Source: Azolla caroliniana
Lineage: Eukaryota > Polypodiophyta
DNA: 64,000 nt
NCBI GenBank assembly: GCA_043228905.1
Contig: JBHGNT010000020.1
Coordinates: 4,836,001-4,900,000, forward strand
Direction of reading: 5' to 3'
The translations under genes and the position numbers were made by a program. Below, one piece after another: positions 54,283 through 62,990 of this stretch (the stretch's first letter is position 1; the number at the start of each line of letters is the position of its first letter). Below the pieces are notes generated by a model. The model saw only the letters and a list, made by a program, of their open reading frames with translations. It was not told where the DNA came from and ran no database searches.

Positions 54283-55211
54283 TTCCGTTCCCCACCGAAA
54301 GAAACCAGAGTTGTAACAAGCTTGATCTAATACATTCAGATGTATGGGTACCGCCAGGGAATGTTCGTCTTGGTGGGAGCCGATATTTCGTCTCCTTCAT
54401 CGACGACTATAGTCGGCACACATGGATCTACCTCATCAAGAAGAAAAATGAAGTTTTCGATTGTTTTCGGAACTTGCTGAGTTTACTCGAATGGAAAACA
54501 GAAAGGAAGATCAAGTGTCTGCGATCAGATGGTGGGAAACAATACTTTTCTAGCCAATTCAACAATTATCCGCACCAAATGGGAATTCGGAGAGAATTTG
54601 GTTGCAGATACACACCAAAACAAAACAGTGTGGCTAAATGGAAGAACCAGTCAATCGTGGAGGCAGCACGGGCAATGTTGGAAGAGAAGAGCATGCCCAA
54701 GTTCAACTTGGCCGAAGCAGTCCGGACGACCTTCTACATCCAAAACTGAATCGGGGATAAGATGCCAACACACGAGCTGTATTTCGGGCGGAAGCCGAAT
54801 TTAAGGCACCTTAAGATATTCAGTAGTATTTCATAGGTGCATGTGCCAGAAGAGAAGTTGAGAAAGTTGGACCCGAAGTTGGAGAAGTGTATCCTTGTTG
54901 GGCTACTCCCATGATCAAAAGGGTTATAAGTGTTATTACCCTCGAACAAAACAAGTTTGAGTGAGCCAAGATGTCGAATTTGATGAGTCAACATCATGGT
55001 ACTCTCTACTAACTCCAATGTCCGACTCCGACCCGATACCAGAGGATGAGGCCAGTGAGCCCAAAACGATCTGAGTGGAAGATGACGCAGGATTCAGTAC
55101 TCTAAATGAGAGTCCGATCTCATTTCGATTGAGGGGGGCGAATGAAGCGCTAAGTCTGAAGGACTAGAAGGATGATGAGACGGGGAGCAATGAACAATTA
55201 GCCGGGGAGCC
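54283..55211 (+). pseudogene. Copia F integrase core and linker
   Basis: The frame reads KLDLIHSDVW (first Asp), GGSRYFVSFIDDYSRHTWIY, CLRSDGGKQYFSSQF (second Asp), RREFGCRYTPKQNSVAKWKNQ (Lys where the catalytic Glu is expected, ERKN in copia A). A stop after FYIQN and further breaks at 54836 and 54913 follow. The tail has VEFDESTSWYSL-type linker residues. Confidence 0.75.
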
Positions 55212-56390
55212 ACATGAAGATATGAGTTTAAAGAACAAGAGTATAACGAAGAGTTTAAGGAAATCGAGAAGTATCTACAAGCACCATGGAAGGAAGGAAC
55301 TTGGAGTCGGAGAAACTTCTCAAATTTCCGAAAGAAGGCACACCGATTTTTTTTGCATCAAGGTTAGTTTTGGAAGCACCCAGAGTATAAAATGGGAAAT
55401 CCACAATGGGTATCTGTGACCAAGTGTAGTGGGAGCAGATATTAAAGGAATTACATGACGAGGAGTGGGTTGGACACCGTGGAGTGTAGGCAACATTCAA
55501 TAAAATAAAGGAAAGATATTGGTGGCCAGGATTCTACAACGAAATCATGAGGTATGTTGAGACATGCCCAACCTGTCAAATCTACTCCAACATTAAGCAT
55601 AGAGATGAGTTGCACCCAACCTATTCACTGACTATACATTACAAGTGGATGGTTGATATAGTGGCAATGTCAATGGGGCAGGTCAAAAGAAGTTCTTGGT
55701 ACTCACTAGAGAAGACCTTACAAATCAAGTTGAAGGAAGAGCACTAAGATCGAAGACCACATCGGTAGCATGTCAATCCATATTAGAGGATATAGTATGT
55801 AGATATGGGTGTATAGGAAAGATAGTGGTTGATAGAGACGAGCTCAATTCTAATGAAGCAAGACAGTTCTTTCATAGAATTGGAATTCGGTTATCATTGA
55901 CAACAACATACAATCCTAAGGGAAATGGAAAGATAGAAAGAGGTCATAGCCCAATAGTTAAAGCACTTGCAAAGGCATGTAAAGGTAAAGTAGGTAATTG
56001 GCCGAAGGTCTTGCCATATGCATTGTGGGCGGATAGGACCACACACAGTTTTGTGACAGGATATATGCCGATAGAGCTCACAACAAGACAAAGGCCAATG
56101 ATGCCAATTGAAGAGAAGATTACTACATGGGCAATGCTATCATGGGAGTTAGAGATGAGTAGAGAGGACTTGCTAGTTGTTCGTATCCGACAACTACAAT
56201 GTCAAGCAGAAGATGTAGAAAAGGCTGCTGAGAAATTGAAGGAAGCTCAGATAAAGAACAAAGCAAGATTTGACAAAGTAAACAGATTAAAACCACGAAA
56301 GATTCAAGAAGGAGATTGGGTGTGGGTATTGGATAGTGGCCTCGAGAACCAGTACAGTACAATGAGGAAGTTCGCAAAACGGTGGTTTAG
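55212..56390 (+). pseudogene. Gypsy beta integrase fragment
   Basis: It is nearly identical to 63009-64000, beginning at the EYEFKEEKYNEEFKEIEKYL segment. The HHCC finger part lies at about 55480-55600 (CPTCQIYSN), then MVDIVAM, VDRDELNS and KGNGKIERGHSP with Asp, Asp and Glu. The frame 55696-56397 is open. It ends at RKFAKRWF, where Penelope-like sequence begins. Confidence 0.85.
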
Positions 56391-57215
56391 GGTTTAGGTT
56401 TTCATCTTCTCTTTTGATGTAGAATCCCTTTATCCTAGCATCCCCCCTAAGTTAGGACTCGAAGACTTTGCCATATCATCTCCCCCCATTTTTCCTTAGC
56501 CAAGACGAATCTTATCTATACCCTTAGCGCTCTAACCCTAGAGTATCACTACTTGACCTTCGATAAGCAAGTATACCAAAAAATCAAAGGAACAACCATG
56601 GGTAGCAACTTCTCAGTTGTCTATGCATGCCTTTTCTTATCACACCTAGAAAACTCACAAACCACACCCCAACTCTTCTATTTTACTAGGTACATTGATG
56701 ATGCATTCAAGGTTTGGACAGGTACGAAACCCCAACTCTTAGACTACCTCAGTTTCTATAGCCTTATGACCAATAACTCTATTAAACTTATGATCCATAC
56801 ATCCCCCACTAGGCTCCCATTCTTGGATATTTGGATCAATCTAGAGAACTCTAAGTTCTCTTTCAATTGTTTCCAAAAACCATTAAATTCCTATCAATAT
56901 CTTCCCTTCTCTTCAGACCATCCCATACATGTCAAACAAAATTTTATTTCGAACGAATTAAAACGCTACCTAGTTAGAGAAAGCACACCTATAGGGTACC
57001 TAGAAATGAAAAAACGTTTCTTCCTTAGACTCATTAGCCGAGGTTACCCACCAAATTTCATCCTTAAATCCTTTAAAAAACATCATTTCTCCCTTAGGAA
57101 TACTCTCATCCATAAGCATAAAAATAAATCTTCCCTTACACCTACCATATTCAAGCTTAGGTACTCTAAAAACTCCCCTAAATTTCCTATAGAAAGAAAT
57201 TTCCTATATGGAGCT
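56391..57215 (+). mobile_element. Penelope-like element fragment
   Basis: The stretch between the beta fragment and the beta LTR encodes an RT of the Penelope type. The left joint reads GGTTTAGGGTTTAGG, and TCTAACCCTAGA occurs at about 56531. The right side is cut by the beta LTR at 57216. No endonuclease (GIY-YIG) part is present in the fragment. Confidence 0.65.
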
Positions 57216-57217
57216 TG
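56538..57217 (+). pseudogene. Penelope-like reverse transcriptase, partial
   Basis: The frame reads FDKQVYQKIKGTTMGSNFS, VVYACLFLSHLE, then RYIDDAFKVWTG with the catalytic YIDD, LPFLDIWINLEN, FNCFQKPLNSYQYLPFSSDHP and LISRGYPPNFILKSF. The order GTxMG, YIDD, FLDI and SYLxxxSxHP is typical of Penelope-like elements and not of LTR, LINE or group II RTs. The N-terminal RT motifs are missing and the end is truncated by the LTR. Confidence 0.7.
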
Positions 57218-57662
57218 TGACGAGGAGCATGTGCAAATTTTTGGTTCGTGAATTGGAGTTTCAGAGGCCAAGATACAAGCTTCGGAAGGATTAACGTTAC
57301 TGGGACACAAATGTAATTATGTCAAAAGGGTAGTCAAAATTAAATGATAGTTATTTCTATAATTTCTCAAATGTACAACTACAAAATCGAATTTGTAGAA
57401 TCAATCAATAAAATATAAATAAATAAATAAACAAATAAAAATACCAACCGCCTCAAGAGGGTGGTAGGGTGGTTGACCACCCTATATAAGCCACGCCCAT
57501 GGTGCCTAAAGGGGGAAGAAGGGGAAGAAGGAGAAGAAGAGGAAGGGAAAGCGAGTGAAGAAGCTCGTGTGGGTGTGGGATGTAGAGCTTACCAACGAAG
57601 ATGGTGGCCTGCATAAATCAAGACAAGAGTTGAAGAAAGGAAAGGAAATACAAGAAAAGGAA

Positions 57663-57738
57663 GAAGTTGGCGTGGTGTATGTCATACGCCTCTTTGTAAA
57701 CAAAAGGTTGTTTGTTCAAATCCTTTTAGAACAACTTC
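57663..57738 (+). other. tRNA-like module 1 in beta LTR
   Basis: The 76-nt module has GAAGTTG and CAACTTC as a perfect acceptor stem, GGCGTGGTGTATGTCATACGCC as D-arm region, CTTTGTAAACAAAAG and a decayed B-box TGTTCAAATCC (the solo copy has GAGTTCGAATCC). Confidence 0.65.
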
Positions 57739-57809
57739 TTTTGGTAATCAAATTTTGTAATATAAATTTAGTATATATAAAGTGAATGAGAAAGACAAAT
57801 AAATAAAAA

Positions 57810-57891
57810 CCAAAGAGGTTGAAGTGGTCTATCTGAAACGCTTCTTCTCAAAAAGAGTTTGTGAGTTCAAGTCTTGCCAAGTAACCTTTGG
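57810..57891 (+). other. tRNA-like module 2 in beta LTR
   Basis: CCAAAG and CCTTTGG can pair at the ends. Inside lie AAGTGGTCTATCTGAAACG, loop CTTCTCA and B-box-like GAGTTCAAGTC. It starts about 70 bp after module 1. Confidence 0.55.
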
Positions 57892-58076
57892 CAAATAAAT
57901 ATTGTATGTGGTTGTTTTACAAATAAAATTCTTTTCGCGACAACGTCGCATTTATATTGCCTTCTCGGCGTCTTGTCATCGCATCATCTGCGATTACACC
58001 TTGTCACCCTGATCATCCCCGAGTCACAGAACATCGGCAGTTGCGACACACAACCACAATCTTCTCGACACAAATT

Positions 58077-58094
58077 TGGTGAACCCGATGTGAA
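58077..58094 (+). other. Beta primer-binding site candidate
   Basis: TGGTGAACCCGATGTGAA lies 6 nt after the LTR and differs from the alpha2 site at one base. Confidence 0.55.
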
Positions 58095-59153
58095 GTGTCG
58101 TTAACATGGGGAGTTTCGGAGTTAAAGTTTTCCAAAGAGAAGGTCGAAAAATCAAAGAAAATGACGGATAAATGTGCCAACACAGAGATGGCAAATAAGG
58201 GCTTCAATGAAGAGATGGCAAGTTTCATGATGACGACGATGAATCAGATGCTTCAAGAGCAAACTGCAATGAACCAGATGGAAAGTGAGTTAACGCTCGC
58301 CGTACAAATAGTCATCGAAAGGGTAAGCAAATTTAATGGCGAGGACGTCATTTAGTTCCTTGAGTTCTATGAATACGAGATGGCCAATAGAGGGGCAACC
58401 GGGGTACAAATGAACACTTGATGTCTGAGCGAGGGTAACAGAATTAACAGAGAAATTCCGTGAAGATTGGGCCGGGTTTCGTCAAGCATTGCTTGATGAA
58501 TATATGCTAGACGACCGGACCAGAATGTCAAAGAAAAGCTTTCTTGAATGGACCGAGAAAGGGGTTAAAGGACTCTCAATTTCAGAATTGTTGAGAGAGT
58601 TTGAGAAAAGATATAATGAGCTCTCAGTAAGAGACCAAGAACTACTACAATCAAAGAAGGTGGATTTATTCGTCCGAGCGGGAGATAAATCTTTTAGAAA
58701 AGATATCACCATCCTTCTAGAAGACCGGACAAGCACAACCGGTTTGGTGTCCGATTGGGCGGAAGTACTTGAGGCTTGTTGAGTACTAAGAAGGAGGGCG
58801 CTAAGGATGGAGGATGGCTATGACAATAGAATAAAGACAACAGTTAGAGAACATCCAAAACAAGAATCAGGAACTCGAACGGATGTTAGGAAAGGAAAGG
58901 AGCCAGAATCTGCGATTGATGAATTGATAAAGGGAATGCGGGATCTACAACTCAAGTTCACAAAACTTAGAAGGGTGAAAGCTCAGGTGTTCGACAAAAG
59001 ACCAATGAAGGAGAAAAGAGTGAATTCATCCGCCGATGCATATGGTGCGATAGCACAGAGCACCAAAAAAGGGATTGTCAAAGCCATAAGGGAGCATTAG
59101 AAAGAAATGTTATCTTCTATCAAAATGGAAAAATCCAAGCCTCGGACACCCGA
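58095..59153 (+). pseudogene. Beta gag
   Basis: Broken frames (58095-58355, 58489-58782, 58807-59100) follow alpha2 gag order: a helical start, VSKFNGEDVI.FLEFYEYEMANRG, WAGFRQALLDEYM, LSISELLREFEKRYNEL and KKVDLFVRAGDKSFRKDI. The zinc-knuckle region near 59035-59100 is shifted. The solo LTR follows. Confidence 0.7.
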
Positions 59154-60354
59154 TGTCGTGAAAATCTGTCACTATGTGCAGATCGTGAGGCGGAACCGCC
59201 GGGTTCTAGACTAGAAGGATTTAGTGCAACACGTATAACACAAGCAATTCACATATAAGACGAGTAGATGAGAGAAAACATTCGTTTATTGCATAAGAAA
59301 ATAGATTCTTTTATAAATCAAGAATCTTGTTACAATGGGTTGGAGATGAAAATGAGAGATAAATTTTTTAAAGAAAGGAGCCAACAACCATATAAGGAGT
59401 GGTCCAATATGAATATGTGAGATTATTCCTAAAAGGAAGGAGCCAACAACCATATAAGGAGTGGTCCAATATGAATATGTGAGATTATTCTTGAAAGGAA
59501 GGAGCCAACAACCATATAAGGAGTGATCCAATATGAATATGTGAGATTATTCTTGAAAGGAAGGAGCTGACAACCATGTAAGGAGTGGTCCGATATCAAT
59601 ATGAGAGAGATTTCTTCCCCCAAGGAATGTGAGAGAGAAGAAGAAAGGAGGGGGAAAAAAAAAGTTAGAGGGAAAAAATGGGACATATATCAAGCTCTTT
59701 GTTGATCCTCCTCCCCAATGTTACTTTGCATGTCCACTTTTAGTTGCATGGCGTCTACTTTTAGTTACATGCTTCCATTTTTAGATGTATGCCTTTTACT
59801 TTTAGTTGTATGGCCTTGGCTTTTGGTTGCATGCGACTATCCGTATAATTCGGCCAAATGACACAATCATCCATAAAGTTTAGCCCGTACGCAATTCGTA
59901 CGTGCGTCGCAACCAAACTGTAGACGCGTCCACGCGCAAAAGTCCCGACCGCATACGTGCATCACAACCAAACCGTAGACGCGTCCACGCGCAAAAGTCC
60001 CGACCGCGCAATGTATGCATCCACGCACGCGCGCACATCCAACCCGCACCGTGTACGCATCCACGCGGCCATGCACGTGTACGCCCAAAAACGTCCACGC
60101 AGTCACCTTGAACATTCTATGCTCCACATATTGATAGAATGAATATGTTTTGGTTTCCCTTATATATCCTGGGTTCCAATGTTGTCCTATCTATGTGGGA
60201 TATCTCACAATTTTGTCTTTTCTTTTCTTTTTCTACAAACTTCACACTCACATAACTTGATACTTGTTTATCTGTTTCATGCGTAATAAAATACACTATG
60301 AAACTCTTGAAGACATCTATCGTTCCATATGAATACATTAATCTAATCTTAACA
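59154..60354 (-). repeat. Inverted solo LTR in beta
   Basis: The left edge TGTCGTGAAAATCTGTCACTA and GAGGCGGAACCGCCGGGTTCT is the reverse complement of the alpha-type LTR end. The right edge is set where beta pol resumes (GAAGTGCTAGGGATCGC). It contains four 62-bp tandem units (59376-59605), a TTTTAGTTGCATG-rich part (59735-59840) and a 55-bp repeat with GACGCGTCCACGCGC (59918-60010). No clear target duplication is visible and the right edge is uncertain. Confidence 0.65.
59376..59605. repeat. 62-bp tandem repeat, four units
   Basis: Units of AAAGGAAGGAGCCAACAACC and ATATAAGGAGTGGTCCAATA recur with a period of 62 bp (starts of CCAAC at about 59381, 59443, 59505, 59567). The last unit is most diverged. 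All lie in the inverted solo LTR. Confidence 0.9.
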
Positions 60355-61080
60355 CTCTGAGAAGTGCTAGGGATCGCGACAAAAGAAATTTCATGAAGTG
60401 ATCATTGATATGATTCGGAGAAAAGGACAACTGGTTGAAGAAACGGGTGGAGTAAATACCATCATGATACAGGAGGAAGATGAAGATATGGAGACTGCAT
60501 TGTTAGCCAGGGTACGGAGTGCTGACACACAACGTAGTCATGAAGAGTAACGAAGCCATTACACCCACACACACTGGGCTCGAGTGACAACCGAGGCTCC
60601 AGTCGGAATTGGGGATCAGGTGGAACCATGTGTGGCACTCACCGACCATGGCTCCGAGATAAATATCATACCGTCTGATTTTTACAATCACGGGAGATGG
60701 CCAATTGAAAGGAACCACCGTTGGAAGGTGAGAGCAGCGACTGAGGTCGTGGAGGATTGATGTGGCGCATGCCCAAATATTAAAGTTACAATTGGGGACA
60801 TGTCAGTAGATCAAAACTTCTTTGTCCAAGAGAAGTCATTTTATCCAATAATCCTAGGGCAACCGTACATCATAGTAGTACAAATGGAGACTAAAGTGAT
60901 TGATAACGGAGCGACATTTGCCAGGATTTGAAGCTAGGATGGGAAGAGGTCGGTACAATTCCTTACAAAAAGGAGTTGTGATGGCCCGAGGGAGGTAAGA
61001 AGCCTCATTCATAGCATTCAAGATAAAGGTAAATTATATGTTGCGTCGATACATGGCGCAACTATAATAGAACATTTCAA
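60355..61080 (+). pseudogene. Beta pre-protease and protease
   Basis: A reading VLGIATKEF.HEVIIDMIRRK matches the alpha linker. The protease has ALTDHGSEINIIPSDFY at about 60635-60685, GDMSVDQNFFVQEK and IILGQPYI. Stops lie at about 60548, 60757 and 60929. Confidence 0.75.
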
Positions 61081-62575
61081 AGGAATGAAATTCCGAAAAA
61101 TAGAAAAAGAATTACAAGGTAGAGGTATGATAGATTCAGAAGAAAAATTAGTGAATATATTTGAAGAATATTGTTTTCAAGATATAATAGGAAAGTTGGA
61201 GTCTCTAATGAAGAAAGATGATGAAGTTGAAGTTGTGGTAAATTCCATCGAGCTATTCAAAACCATCAAGGAGTATGTTCAAAATGAAGAAGCTCGAATA
61301 AACACAAAGTACAAAGCAGTGGAGAAGAAGGTCCGGCCAGCAACAACACCACTTCCAGAAGACGGTGAAAAGATAATGAAGGAGGTGTCAACTGAGCCAA
61401 TTCGTCAAGATCAAAAGAGAATTGGGCACAAATTCACGGAAGAAACAATTACAGAACTAAGAATTGGAAGGGGGACTTCCTAACGCCTACGGAAGAAGCA
61501 AAATTTAGAAAAATTCTAGGGTGGCACAGGAAACCATTCTCCTTCAACCCTAAACAAATTGGATGTGTGGATCCAAAAGTAGTTGAACCAATGGTCATCT
61601 TCACGATCCCACACATTCCATGGAATCTGAAGTCAATCCTAGTGCCAAGAGCAAGGATACCGCAATTAATCGAGCTTCTAAAAGAGAAAATGAAGATGGG
61701 CATCTTGGAACCATCAAACACTCCATACTCGAGTAGATGGTTTACGATGCAAAAGAAGGATGGGCGACTTCAATTCAATGAAGACATGCAACCTATGAAT
61801 CAAGCTACTATCTGGAATTCAGGAGTGGGGCTGATAGTAGATGAGTTTGCAGAGATGTTCGTCGGAAGCGCGATCTACTCCATGTGTGATCTCTACTCCG
61901 GCTACAACTAGTTCCAGCTTCCAGTCGGTAGTTGAGATATCACCTCTATTAGGACTCATATTGGATTACTTCGGATGTGCACCCTACCTCAAGGTGCGAC
62001 CAACTCGGTCACTCACATGATGAATGGTATGCATAAAGTTCTCCGAGATTTTATTCCTCACATAACCATGCCTTTCTTGGATGATATACCCATTAAAGGA
62101 TGCGAGGAAAGAATGAAGAATGAAGAATTGGATAGTGGTAGATGTCGGAAGTTCTTCTGGGATCACGTAGAAGATTGTGATAAAGTGCTTTCAAGACTAG
62201 AGGAGGTACACCTAACACTTTTGGCTCGAAAATCAATATTTGGGGTTCAAGAAGTACTAGTGGTAGGACATATGTGTGGGCCATACGGAAGGAAGCCAGC
62301 ACCAGCGAAGATCAATGCAATACAGAATACGAAAGAGGAATGCAACTCTGTATTTGAAGTTCGGAGGTTCTTGGGTGCATGTTGTGTCTTCTATTGTAGG
62401 TGGATTCCACATTATGCCCACATATCAGATCCATTGTATCGACTATTAAGAAAAGGGGAAGCATTCAAATGGACAGAAGAACACTCAAATGCAATTAGAA
62501 GACTGAAGGAGAATTTGGCACAAGCTCCTACTTTGAAACAACCTGACTACACCCGACTGATAATCCTCACAGTTG
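61081..62575 (+). pseudogene. Beta reverse transcriptase
   Basis: Frames 61085-61483, 61567-61911 and 61975-62580 cover connector (NTKYKAVEKKVRPATTPLPED), fingers (PHIPWNLKSILVPRA, PYSSRWFTM), YSMCDLYSGYN and the catalytic MPFLDDIPIKG (about 62068-62100), then VGHMCGPYGRKPAPAK and RFLGACCVFYCRWIPHYAH. Frameshift near 61480 and stops at 61909 and 61934 break it. Confidence 0.8.
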
Positions 62576-62990
62576 ATTAAAGTCCGATTGGAATCGGGTG
62601 GGTGATAAGCCAACAAGATAAGGAAGGAGAAAGACATCCGATTCGATTTGGTGCGAAGGTACTTAGTGGACGTCAGGGAAATTACGCGCAAGTGAAGAGA
62701 GAGCTTTGGGGGATAGTCATTGCTATCAAGACGGATAGGGACTATCTGGTTGGTGCTGAGGTGATTGTGGAGACAGATTGCTTGCTAGTTCTTGGGATTA
62801 TTGCAAATTGTAATATTCCAGACCAAGCAATGCTTAGGTGATGTGTCTACATCAAAACCATCAACCCAGATGTTCGACATATATATGGTGAGAAGAATCC
62901 AATGGCTATAATGTTATCCAGAGCGAAATATTGAAAAGAGGAAGTAGCAGAATCAGATAGCCATGAAGAAGAATAAGCTTTAGTCATAAA
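62576..62990 (+). pseudogene. Beta RNase H
   Basis: The reading crosses a TAA at 62578, then gives GIGWVISQQDKEGERHPIRF, AQVKRELWGIV, VETDCLL and, after a TGA at 62839, VYIKTINPDVRHI and a weak MLSRAKY. It matches alpha2 RNase H block by block. Confidence 0.75.

Larger units (their letters stand above)
50673..55211 (+). mobile_element. Ty1/copia element F fragment, split by G
   Basis: Protease end and pre-integrase (50700-50984) and integrase core onward (54283-55211) belong to one copia copy interrupted by element G with TTCCG duplication. No LTR of its own is visible. Confidence 0.75.
57216..58070 (+). repeat. Beta 5' LTR
   Basis: It runs from TGTGACGAGGAGCATG to TCTTCTCGACA (855 bp). The promoter is ACCACCCTATATAAGCCACG (about 57476-57495), in a CCACCCT/AGGGTGG inverted repeat. 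Two sense-strand tRNA-like modules lie downstream of it. The inverted solo copy is at 35963-36780. Confidence 0.88.

Noticed and set aside
59867-60142. Small genes rich in Arg/Cys/His
   Set aside because: They lie in a 55-bp tandem repeat within a solo LTR.
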